Shown here in pieces: positions 18,412 through 26,569 of a DNA stretch of 36,522 bases (its first letter is position 1; the number at the start of each line of letters is the position of its first letter). The translations under genes were made by a program, and so were the position numbers. Under the pieces are notes generated by a model. That model was not told the origin of the DNA. It saw only the letters and a program-made list of their open reading frames with translations, and did no database searches. The stretch comes from Candidatus Gallimonas faecavium (lineage in GTDB: Bacteria; Bacillota; Clostridia; Christensenellales; Borkfalkiaceae): NCBI GenBank assembly GCA_904391375.1, contig CAJFMF010000004.1:1-36522 (forward strand), written 5' to 3'.

Positions 18412-20148
18412 ATGGGAAAACAGATCAGCACAAAAAAATTTGTCTCGAATATTGCTTTGTCGGTTGCGGCACAGATCGTTTCCGTCCTCGTGAGCTTCGT
18501 CATGGGGTTGATCGTGCCGAAATTTATCGACGAGTTTTCCTATGCCTATTGGCAGCTCTACATCCTCTATGCCGGGTACGTCGGCGTGCTCCATTTCGGC
18601 CTTCTGGACGGCATCGTGCTCCGCTACGGCGCATACGACTACGACGAACTCGACAAGAAACGCATCCGCTCTCAGTTTACCTGCCTGCTGCTCACGACCG
18701 CCCTGATCGGCGTCATCGTCGCAAGCGTCTCGCTCGGCGTCATGCAGGGCGAACGCAGTATCGTCTTTGTGCTCGTCGCCGTGAGCATTGTCCTCAAAAA
18801 CATCACGACGTACAACTCCTATATCTTCCAGATCACCAACCGCATCAGCCGCTATGTCATCATCACCATTGCACAGCGGCTCGCCTACGGCATCGCGGTC
18901 GTCGTTCTGCTCGTGTGCGGCGTGAAGGAGTTCTATTGGTACTGTCTTGCCGACATCCTCGGCGACTGCGTCGGGATCTCCATCGGAATCGCCCTCAACC
19001 GCGGCAGCGTCTACCTCGGACGCATGATTTCCCTCCGTGAAACCTTCCGCGAGCTCCGCGCCAACCTGTCGGCGGGCATTATCCTCATGCTCGCAAACTG
19101 GTCGTCCATCCTTCTGATCGGCAGCGCCCGCATGATCATCGAGTGGCGCTGGGGCGAACTCACCTTCGGAAAGGTCTCCTTTGCGTTCAGCCTGACCAAT
19201 ATCTTCCTCACGTTCGTCACCGCCGTCAGCGTCGTGCTCTTTCCCTCTCTCAAACGAATCGAGGGCGATCGGCTTCCGCAGATGTATAAAAATATCCGCG
19301 AACTCATCTCGCCGCTTCTCTTCTTCGCCCTCATGCTCTATTTCCCTGGAAGCTGGATCGTACGCCTCTGGCTCCCCAATTATGCCGTGAGCCTGGATTA
19401 CCTCGCCATCCTTCTGCCCATCATCATCTTCTCGTCCAAGGTGAGCCTGCTCACCAACAACTACCTCAAAGTCTACCGCAAGGAGAAGAGCATGCTCCTC
19501 GTCAATCTCTTCTCCGTCGCGCTCGGCGTCGCCGTGTTCTCCTTCTGCGCCTACGGCCTCGGTCACCTCAACGCCATGCTCGTGAGCGTCGTCCTCGTCA
19601 TCATGCTCAACTCCGTGCTCTCCGAGATCGTCGTCATGCGCACCATCAAAGTCAGGATCGTCAAAGAGTTCTTCTATGAAGCCGCCCTCACCGCAGGCTT
19701 TATCCTCATCGCGCACTACCTCGACCTTTTGTGGGGGTTCCTCGCCTACCTCGGACTCTTCCTCGTCTACTGCGCCCTGAATTTCCGCACCATCGGCGCT
19801 CTGTTCCGCCGCCTTCTCCGCCGCCGCGCGAAATCCGCAAATGCCGCGCAGACCGACGTCGATGCGGCGAAAAATGCTCCCGCTTTGCTCGGGGAGGGGT
19901 CGACGCAAGATCAGGCTCCTTCGGGACACGGGCAGGGAGCGGACACGGACGGCGCCGCTTCCGCAGAAAAAGGGGAGACCGCCTGCGCGGACGAAAACAA
20001 GCCTTGCGCGGACGGCGAACGTCACGCCACGGAGAAAGAAGCGTCCTGCATAGGCGAGGAATGCGGTGCCGAAGGAGAGAGGAGCGCTTCGGCCGAGGGC
20101 ATTCCGACAAAGAAAACGAAAGGGAAAAAGCACGGCACGGAGGGGTAA
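18412..20148 (+). CDS. Polysaccharide flippase (Wzx/MATE-like) with low-complexity hydrophilic C-terminal tail
   Basis: Polytopic membrane protein of flippase length starting MGKQISTKKFVSNIALSVAAQIVSVLVSFVMGLIVPKFI; EPS context. Final about 110 aa are hydrophilic. Confidence 0.85.
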   Translation: MGKQISTKKFVSNIALSVAAQIVSVLVSFVMGLIVPKFIDEFSYAYWQLYILYAGYVGVLHFGLLDGIVLRYGAYDYDELDKKRIRSQFTCLLLTTALIGVIVASVSLGVMQGERSIVFVLVAVSIVLKNITTYNSYIFQITNRISRYVIITIAQRLAYGIAVVVLLVCGVKEFYWYCLADILGDCVGISIGIALNRGSVYLGRMISLRETFRELRANLSAGIILMLANWSSILLIGSARMIIEWRWGELTFGKVSFAFSLTNIFLTFVTAVSVVLFPSLKRIEGDRLPQMYKNIRELISPLLFFALMLYFPGSWIVRLWLPNYAVSLDYLAILLPIIIFSSKVSLLTNNYLKVYRKEKSMLLVNLFSVALGVAVFSFCAYGLGHLNAMLVSVVLVIMLNSVLSEIVVMRTIKVRIVKEFFYEAALTAGFILIAHYLDLLWGFLAYLGLFLVYCALNFRTIGALFRRLLRRRAKSANAAQTDVDAAKNAPALLGEGSTQDQAPSGHGQGADTDGAASAEKGETACADENKPCADGERHATEKEASCIGEECGAEGERSASAEGIPTKKTKGKKHGTEG

Positions 20149-20162
20149 TTTTCAAAAAACTC

Positions 20163-20191
20163 TTTACATGCGCGGGCTTTTGTTATATAAT
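20163..20191 (+). promoter_or_regulatory. sigma70-type promoter
   Basis: TTTACA - 17 nt - TATAAT just upstream of the ATG at 20209. Confidence 0.7.
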
Positions 20192-20208
20192 GTACCGGAG
20201 GAGTTTCT

Positions 20209-21030
20209 ATGCGTACGGTATTCGGTAGTTGGAAATACATCTTCAAAAATATCTGGTTTTTACTGCCGTTTGCCGTGGTGCCGGCAGTCTTTATGGCGCT
20301 TTCGCTCGACTATTCCTGCATCGGCGCGGTGTGGAGCGACTTCTTTTCGGGAGATCCGCGGGCGGAGTTCTCCGAGCTCTTCCATGCATGGAGTTTCCTG
20401 CGTGTGGACAGCTGGCTCGGCTTTGTGTACAGCCTGCTCGCCGTTGTCTCCGTGATCGTCTTTATGGCGCTTTTGCTTGCCTTCGTCGAAAAGCATATGC
20501 GCCTCGGAAAGCGCACGCTCAGCGGAATCTGGTCGCAGTTTCTGAGCAGCCTTCCCTCCGTGGTGTTTGCCGTCCTCGTGTATCTCGCCATCTACGAGAT
20601 CTGGGCCGTCGTGCTCTCTGCGGTCATGTTCGCGCTCTCCGAAATTTCCGCCACGGTGACCGTCTATATCTTCGACGTCCTGTTCATTCTGGTATTCGCT
20701 TTCGTGCTCATCTATCTTGCGACCATTCTCTATCTCTGGCTTCCCTGCAAGCAGATGACCGGATTTAAGTTCTTTGAGGCGCTCATCTATTCCTATCGGC
20801 TCATGGTGGGGGTGCGCGGCAAACTGCTGCTCTCCTTTGCCGTCTCCGAAGTCGTGATCTTCCTCGTCCTGTGCGGATGCTCTTTCCTGCCCAAACCCGT
20901 CTTTCTCATCGTTGGGTTTGTCCTGTTCGTGTTGGCTTTTCTGAGCTTCTGCGTCCGCATGGAGGCAATCTATTTCGAGACGGATAAACTCGATCGCGAA
21001 GATCTGCGCCGTCATAAATGGGAGGTTTGA
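20209..21030 (+). CDS. Polytopic membrane protein of unknown function
   Basis: Long ORF with RBS (GGAGGAG) and repeated hydrophobic segments; no recognised motif. Confidence 0.75.
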   Translation: MRTVFGSWKYIFKNIWFLLPFAVVPAVFMALSLDYSCIGAVWSDFFSGDPRAEFSELFHAWSFLRVDSWLGFVYSLLAVVSVIVFMALLLAFVEKHMRLGKRTLSGIWSQFLSSLPSVVFAVLVYLAIYEIWAVVLSAVMFALSEISATVTVYIFDVLFILVFAFVLIYLATILYLWLPCKQMTGFKFFEALIYSYRLMVGVRGKLLLSFAVSEVVIFLVLCGCSFLPKPVFLIVGFVLFVLAFLSFCVRMEAIYFETDKLDREDLRRHKWEV

Positions 21031-21031
21031 T

Positions 21032-22063
21032 ATGCGCTTCCGCAATGCCATTTACATCACGGCCGACAACTACTCCAGCGCCTTCAAAATGCTTTTGTAT
21101 CGGCTGATCGTCGGAATCCTGACGTTCAGCCTTGTCTATGTCATCCTGCAGCTCTCGCTCAGCGTCATCATGACCAGCCCCGAGCTTCAGAATCTGAAAG
21201 ACCTCGCGACCGAGTTCTTCCGCGCGCTCTTCGGCGGCGATTCCGTCCGCCTGGAGACCTTCCGCCCGGATTTCACCGCCGCGCTCGCCGACTTCTTCGC
21301 CCTCGTGACCAGCAACGGCGGCGCCATCGCGGGGGCGGTCGTTGGGGTGTGCCTCATGTACATTCTCTCCCGTTTCCTCAACGGCCTGTGCCACTTCGCG
21401 GCGGCAAACATCATGCACGACCGCATGAGCGTCTTTGCCCGCACAAGCTTTTCCGCGGCGTTCTTCAAGAACCTCGGAAATGCCGCCCTGTATCAGGTCA
21501 TCTATGTCCCCGTCTCCTTCGTGTACGACGCGCTCTCACTGCTCATCTGCTGGTTTTTCTTCTTCTATCTGCCTTCCTTCCTGCCGTCGTGGGGATTTCT
21601 GACCATCCTGCTCGCGCTCTCCTTCACGGTGGCGCTCTACATCTGTCTGCAATCGCTGAAAATGACCCTCATTTCCGCCTGGATTCCGTCCGTGCTGACA
21701 GGGGAAGAGAGCGTCGCAAAGGGGCTTCGTGCCTCGTTCCACAAGGTCCGTCCCTTCTGGAGACGGTTCGTGAGCTACCTCACCGCCAACTATCTCATCG
21801 TCGTCGTCAACGTCGTCTTCGGCCTTGCGACGCTCGGGAGCGCTCTGCTCATCACCATCCCGCTGAGCTTCCTGTTCCTGCTTGCCCTGCAGTGCGTGCA
21901 CTATTACGAGGACAACGGGAAGAAGTATTTCATCTCCATTCATAACATCGCGGGGGCGGAAGGCGCGCCCGTGCAGGGGATCGAGACGAGCGAGGACAGC
22001 CTGGAAGAGCTCAACAAGAAGATCAATGCGGAGGATTCCGTCCGCAATGAGGACAATCAATGA
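21032..22063 (+). CDS. Polytopic membrane protein of unknown function
   Basis: Immediately follows the previous CDS with RBS GGGAGG; hydrophobic segments and an acidic C-terminus (EDSLEELNKKINAEDSVRNEDNQ). Confidence 0.75.
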   Translation: MRFRNAIYITADNYSSAFKMLLYRLIVGILTFSLVYVILQLSLSVIMTSPELQNLKDLATEFFRALFGGDSVRLETFRPDFTAALADFFALVTSNGGAIAGAVVGVCLMYILSRFLNGLCHFAAANIMHDRMSVFARTSFSAAFFKNLGNAALYQVIYVPVSFVYDALSLLICWFFFFYLPSFLPSWGFLTILLALSFTVALYICLQSLKMTLISAWIPSVLTGEESVAKGLRASFHKVRPFWRRFVSYLTANYLIVVVNVVFGLATLGSALLITIPLSFLFLLALQCVHYYEDNGKKYFISIHNIAGAEGAPVQGIETSEDSLEELNKKINAEDSVRNEDNQ

Positions 22064-22072
22064 CGAAATCTG

Positions 22073-22096
22073 CGGCGCGCGGGAAACGGCGCGCCG
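22073..22096 (+). other. Small intergenic hairpin
   Basis: CGGCGCGC-GGGAAACG-GCGCGCCG perfect 8-bp stem immediately before the RBS of the next gene. Confidence 0.6.
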
Positions 22097-22118
22097 AAAG
22101 CAATAAGGAGTGGAAGAT

Positions 22119-23837
22119 ATGAGTTATCAGAGCATCTACGAGGCATGGCTCGCCGATCCCCGTCTGGCGGAATCGGACAGAGCGGAACTTAAGGCCATCG
22201 CGGGGGACGAGAAGGAGAAGGAGTACCGCTTCGGCGGAGAACTTGCCTTCGGCACGGCGGGCATGCGCGGCATTCTCGGCTGCGGCATGAACATGATGAA
22301 CGTCTATACCGTCATGCGCGCGACGCAGGGACTTTCCGAGTACATCAAGACGCTCCCTGCGGCAGAACAGGCGAAAGGGGTCGTCATCTCCTACGATACG
22401 CGCAGAAATTCCCGTCTCTTCGCCGAAAAAGCGGCGGGCGTCCTCGCTAAGAACGGCATTAAGGCCTACCTCTTCGACGACGTGCATCCCGTTCCCATGC
22501 TCTCCTACGCGGTACGTTATCTCGGCACCGTTGCCGGCATTATGATCACCGCATCGCACAACCCCAAGGAATACAACGGCTATAAGGTCTACGGAGAAGA
22601 CGGCGCGCAGATGTCGCCCGAGGCGACGGAGATCGTCGTCGGTTTCATCGAAAAGATCACCGATTATCTCTCCGTGACCGCCGAGGAGAACAGTCCGCTC
22701 ATCGTCTCCGTCCCCAAGGAAGTGGACGACACGTATATCGAGGCCCTCAAAAAGCTCACGCTCTCCAAGGAAGCCGTCGAAAAATGCGGCAAGGATCTGA
22801 AACTTGTCTATACGCCCGTTCACGGCTCGGGATATGTCCCCGTCACGCGCATTCTCAAGGAGCTCGGCATTCATGTGAACGTCGTCGAGGAACAGACCTC
22901 CAAGGACCCCGATTTCTCCACCGTCAAAGTGCCCAATCCCGAGTTCAAAGAGACGCTCTCGATGGGCATTGCGCTCGCCAACCGCATCCATGCGGACGTC
23001 GTGTTCGGAACCGACCCCGACTCCGACCGTCTGGGCGTCGCCGTCAAAAACGACGCGGGCGAGTTCGTGGCGCTCTCGGGCAACCAGGTGGGGATCCTGC
23101 TTCTCGATTACATTCTCACCCGCCTCAAAGAAGAGAACGCACTCCCTGAAAACGCCGCCGTCGTCAAATCCTTTGTCTCGACCGGCATGGCGAAGGCGAT
23201 CTGCGCCGACTTCGGCGTCGCGCTCTTCGAGACGCCTGTCGGGTTCAAATTCATCGGCGAGAAGATCAAGGAATGGGAACAGGACGGCTCGCATACCTTC
23301 GTGTTCGGCTTCGAGGAATCGTGCGGCTACCTGCGCGGCACACATGCCCGCGATAAAGACGCCGTCGTCGCGTCCATGCTCTGCGCCGAAATGGTCTGCT
23401 ACTATACCTACATCGGCAAGACGGTTTGGGGACGCCTCAATGAGATCTACGCAAAATACGGATTCGTCCTCGACAAGAACGAGTCCATTCAGTACGGCGG
23501 ACTCAATGCCATGAAGGAGATGAATGCCGTCGTTGATGCGCTCAAGACGGTCACCGTCAAGGCGTTCGGCTCCTTCGCGGTCGAGGCCGTGCGCGATTAC
23601 TCCGCCGATATCCGCCGCCTGGCAGACGGCTCCACCGAGCCCCTCAACATCCCCAAGTGCAACTGCGTGTACTATGAACTCGCGGGCGGCTCCTTCGTCT
23701 GCGTACGCCCTTCGGGAACGGAACCCAAACTCAAGATCTACTACTCCATCAAGGCGCCCTCCGAACAGGCCGCCGAAGACGAACTGCTCGGCGTCAAGGC
23801 GTCCGTCAAGACACTTTTGGACAGCGTCAAGAAGTGA
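22119..23837 (+). CDS. Phosphohexomutase (phosphoglucomutase/phosphomannomutase family)
   Basis: GTAGMRGILGCGMNMMNVYTV, ITASHNPKEYNGYKVYGEDG, DPDSDRLGV, FGFEESCGYLRGTHARDKDAV, RPSGTEPKLKIYY. Confidence 0.92.
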   Translation: MSYQSIYEAWLADPRLAESDRAELKAIAGDEKEKEYRFGGELAFGTAGMRGILGCGMNMMNVYTVMRATQGLSEYIKTLPAAEQAKGVVISYDTRRNSRLFAEKAAGVLAKNGIKAYLFDDVHPVPMLSYAVRYLGTVAGIMITASHNPKEYNGYKVYGEDGAQMSPEATEIVVGFIEKITDYLSVTAEENSPLIVSVPKEVDDTYIEALKKLTLSKEAVEKCGKDLKLVYTPVHGSGYVPVTRILKELGIHVNVVEEQTSKDPDFSTVKVPNPEFKETLSMGIALANRIHADVVFGTDPDSDRLGVAVKNDAGEFVALSGNQVGILLLDYILTRLKEENALPENAAVVKSFVSTGMAKAICADFGVALFETPVGFKFIGEKIKEWEQDGSHTFVFGFEESCGYLRGTHARDKDAVVASMLCAEMVCYYTYIGKTVWGRLNEIYAKYGFVLDKNESIQYGGLNAMKEMNAVVDALKTVTVKAFGSFAVEAVRDYSADIRRLADGSTEPLNIPKCNCVYYELAGGSFVCVRPSGTEPKLKIYYSIKAPSEQAAEDELLGVKASVKTLLDSVKK

Positions 23838-23888
23838 TCGGCAAAATCACAATCACGGGCCTTTGGCGCGGCAAATGATCAGGTATGA

Positions 23889-23924
23889 AACGCGTGCTCT
23901 GCAAAATTTTGCAGAGCACGCGTT
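23889..23924. terminator. Perfect 36-bp palindrome, probable transcription terminator/hairpin
   Basis: AACGCGTGCTCTGCAAAA/TTTTGCAGAGCACGCGTT, arms exactly complementary; located 52 nt after the phosphohexomutase stop. No long T tract follows. Confidence 0.75.
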
Positions 23925-24014
23925 CTTTGTCCGACTTACACCCGGGAGATGAAGGTTGGTTGCCCACGGCGTCTTTTCGTTAGAGGACTTTCGCAGAGCT
24001 GCTCGCGTTTCGGG

Positions 24015-24075
24015 GCGGATTTTCGCGGCGCCTTTTCGTTTGGAAGCGGCAGATTGCCGCGGCGCCGCAATCCGC
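24015..24075. other. Two-tier intergenic stem-loop (candidate structured element)
   Basis: GCGGATT(24015-21)/AATCCGC(24069-75), GCGGCGCC(24025-32)/GGCGCCGC(24061-68), nested GCGGCA(24046-51)/TGCCGC(24055-60). Confidence 0.55.
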
Positions 24076-24083
24076 GCATGGGG

Positions 24084-24222
24084 GATTTCAGCCTGAAAAG
24101 CGGGAGGAGAACGGGGTGTTTTTCGTCCGAACGGTGAAAGCGAAACAAGTTGGCGTTTCGCCCGAAGGCAAGTTCAAAACAAGACGGATTTTCGTCCGAA
24201 AGGCGGGAGCATAACAAGGTGG
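24084..24222. repeat. Degenerate tandem repeat, four units of 34-35 bp
   Basis: Units at 24084, 24119, 24154, 24188, e.g. TTTTTCGTCCGAACGGTGAAAGCGAAACAAGTTGG / CGTTTCGCCCGAAGGCAAGTTCAAAACAAGACGG / ATTTTCGTCCGAAAGGCGGGAGCATAACAAGGTGG; the first unit is the most diverged. Confidence 0.75.
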
Positions 24223-24269
24223 TTTTCTTTTTGTCCGCGTGAAAGTTTTAGAAATCGGAAAAGTTTATG

Positions 24270-24299
24270 TTGACAATTCCGCTCGCAATACCGTATAAT
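24270..24299 (+). promoter_or_regulatory. sigma70-type promoter of the regulator gene
   Basis: TTGACA - 18 nt - TATAAT. Confidence 0.75.
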
Positions 24300-24325
24300 G
24301 AGAGCAAACGCGGGGAGAATGGATC

Positions 24326-25237
24326 ATGATTTATCTGAAAGATTTCAAACAAGGGCGGCTGTTATACGAAGCGCTCGATTCCGATGTGCGACTCGGTATC
24401 CTGGACGAGCTGTTGCAAAAAGGCGAGCTCAATCTTGCCTATTTCGCCAAGCGCTTCAATGTCTCCAACGGCGCGATCACGGCGCACGTGAAAAAACTGC
24501 ATGCGGCGGGGCTGATCGATATTTCCACGTCGTCGGGCATTCGCGGCACGCAGAAGATCTGTACGCTGGCGGCGGACAAGATCGTCATTGACTTTCTCAC
24601 CCATCCGCAGGAAGAGGGGCGCGTGGAGTCGGCGCAGATCGACGTGGGACAGTACGTCGCCTACGATGCGCATCCCACCTGCGGCCTTGCAACGCGTGAA
24701 TCGGTGGTCGGCCGTTTCGACGATCCCGCGTGCTTTTCCTATCCCGAACGCTTTCGCGCGGGCATTGTCTGGATGGCTTACGGGTATGTGGAGTACCTCG
24801 TTCCGAACTATCTCACGAGCGATACCAAACTGCTCGAATTGCAGATCTCTCTGGAGCTCGCCTCCGAAGCGCCGGGGTATGCCGCGTACTATCCGAGCGA
24901 CATTCATTTTTCCGTCAACGGGAAGGAGCTCGGCGTCTATCAGAGTAAGGGCGAGTATAACGACCGCACGGGAACGGTCAACCCGTCCTGGTGGTACGGC
25001 AACCTCGGTCAGTACGGGAAAAAAGTGACCATCGTCGTGGGCCGCGACGGCACCTATATCGGCGGAATGCGCGTCTCGTCCACGCGGCTCGACGATCTCG
25101 GGCTCAAAGCGGGCGAGCAGATCCGCTTCCGCATTTCCGTCCCCGAAGACGCGGAACAGCGCGGCGGATTCACCCTGTTCGGCAGGGGATTCGGCGACTA
25201 CGACGAGGGGATCGTCTGCAACTTCGTCTGCAAATAA
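24326..25237 (+). CDS. Winged-helix (ArsR/MarR-like) transcriptional regulator with unassigned C-terminal domain
   Basis: DSDVRLGILDELLQKGELNLAYFAKRFNVSNGAITAHVKKLHAAGLIDI resembles an ArsR-type wHTH; the remaining about 200 aa match no motif I recognise. Confidence 0.7.
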   Translation: MIYLKDFKQGRLLYEALDSDVRLGILDELLQKGELNLAYFAKRFNVSNGAITAHVKKLHAAGLIDISTSSGIRGTQKICTLAADKIVIDFLTHPQEEGRVESAQIDVGQYVAYDAHPTCGLATRESVVGRFDDPACFSYPERFRAGIVWMAYGYVEYLVPNYLTSDTKLLELQISLELASEAPGYAAYYPSDIHFSVNGKELGVYQSKGEYNDRTGTVNPSWWYGNLGQYGKKVTIVVGRDGTYIGGMRVSSTRLDDLGLKAGEQIRFRISVPEDAEQRGGFTLFGRGFGDYDEGIVCNFVCK

Positions 25238-25270
25238 GCGTCTTCCTGGCTTCGCATCTGTGCGCCGCGT

Positions 25271-25398
25271 AAATGCAACGCATTGCGCGGTTAAAGCTGC
25301 GCGCATGCGGCGCTTTGCGCGGTCAATGCTGCACGAATGCGGCGCTTTGCGCGGTCAATGCTGCACAAATGCGGCGCATTGCGCGGTCAAAGACATGA
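25271..25398. repeat. Tandem repeat, four units of exactly 32 bp
   Basis: Units start at 25271, 25303, 25335, 25367; units 2 and 3 are nearly identical: [GC/GA]ATGCGGCGCTTTGCGCGGTCAATGCTGCAC. Confidence 0.9.
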
Positions 25399-25441
25399 AT
25401 GGGGGACGGTCGGCGACAAGAGAAAGCCGATCGGAGGGGAT

Positions 25442-26569
25442 ATGGACATTCAGGCACTTTCCGAAAAGTTCGGCGTCAACGCCGAGCGCAAGCAGGACGG
25501 AGGGTTTCCCGTCTTTGAAAAGAACATCCGCGGCAAGCGCGTTTTGCTCGTCGCCGATAGAACGACGGAGCAGTTTCTGCCGTCCGTAAAGGGGATCGTG
25601 GAGCGCAATGCGGCGGAGAGCGCCGCATTTGTTCTGCCGTCGCCCGAGCCTGTCGCCGACGAGGAGACCGTAAAACGCGTCGTCGAGGCGGGCCGCACAT
25701 ATGACTACCTTCTGGCCGTCGGCGCGGGGACGCTCAACGACTTGTGCAAGTACGCGGGATTTCTCACGCACACGCCGAGCGGAGTCTTCGCCACGGCGCC
25801 GTCGATGGACGGCTTCACGTCGGGCGTCACGCCGCTCATCGAAAAGGGGTTCAAGATCACCCGAAACGCGCAGACCGTCTCCGACGTTCTCATGGATTTC
25901 GACGTGTTGTGCCGTGCGCCCCGCATCATGATCGGCGCGGGTGTGGGCGATATCCTCGCGAAATACTGCTGCCTCACCGATTGGCGGATCTCCTCCTTTC
26001 TGACGGGGGAGACGGTCAATGAGGAGGCCTATTCGCTCATGCACCAAGCCGTTTGCGCGTGCGATGCAAGTTTGGAGCAGCTCCTGCGCGGAGAAGCGGA
26101 AGGGGTACAAAAACTCATGGACGCTCTGCTCATTTCGGGGTATTCCATGGTGATTGCGGGAAATTCCCGCCCTGCTTCCGGGGCGGAACACCACATGAGC
26201 CACTTCCTGGAAATGGACTTTTTGCGCCGCGGCGAGCGCATTCCGCTGCACGGCGTCAAAGTGGGGTTGGGGACGATGGTCTCCCTCTATCTCTATCATA
26301 CGCTTGCCCGCCGTCCCTCTTTTGCGGGCAAAGAGCGCGTGCGCGCCGCGGCCGAACATCTTCCCGCGTCCGAATACGCGGAGAACATCCTTGCGCAGTT
26401 TGCCTGTCCCACGCGCTTTTCGCAGCTCGGCGTATCGCGCGAGACGGTCAGAACCATGTTCTTCGAGGCATATAAGATCCGCGACCGCTTTACGGTGCTC
26501 ACGCTGTATTGCACGCGCGGACTCATGACAGAGGCCGTTGCAGACGAGCTTCTGGAGAGGTTTTATTGA
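25442..26569 (+). CDS. sn-glycerol-1-phosphate dehydrogenase (AraM/EgsA family)
   Basis: AVGAGTLNDLCKYAGFLT, FATAPSMDGFTSGVTPLI, GVGDILAKYCCLTDWRISS, SGAEHHMSHFLEMDF, HGVKVGLGTMVSLYLY. Confidence 0.87.
   Translation: MDIQALSEKFGVNAERKQDGGFPVFEKNIRGKRVLLVADRTTEQFLPSVKGIVERNAAESAAFVLPSPEPVADEETVKRVVEAGRTYDYLLAVGAGTLNDLCKYAGFLTHTPSGVFATAPSMDGFTSGVTPLIEKGFKITRNAQTVSDVLMDFDVLCRAPRIMIGAGVGDILAKYCCLTDWRISSFLTGETVNEEAYSLMHQAVCACDASLEQLLRGEAEGVQKLMDALLISGYSMVIAGNSRPASGAEHHMSHFLEMDFLRRGERIPLHGVKVGLGTMVSLYLYHTLARRPSFAGKERVRAAAEHLPASEYAENILAQFACPTRFSQLGVSRETVRTMFFEAYKIRDRFTVLTLYCTRGLMTEAVADELLERFY

Noticed and set aside
17065-20133. 1022-aa ORF on the minus strand (and the 726-aa minus ORF at 1037-3217, 526-aa at 6531-8111, 491-aa at 10441-11916 and similar)
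   Set aside because: Antisense to strongly recognised genes (rfbB, flippase, GH3, mutase, wzy-like). They have low-complexity Arg/Asp/His/Glu-rich composition, no domain motifs, and run across gene boundaries; an expected by-product of GC-rich codon bias.
24084-24222. CRISPR array or repeat-containing peptide
   Set aside because: Units are diverged and contiguous without spacers; the period of 34-35 bp is not a multiple of 3, so not a coding repeat.
25271-25398. CRISPR array
   Set aside because: The 32-bp units abut each other with no spacers, number only four, and no cas genes are in the window.
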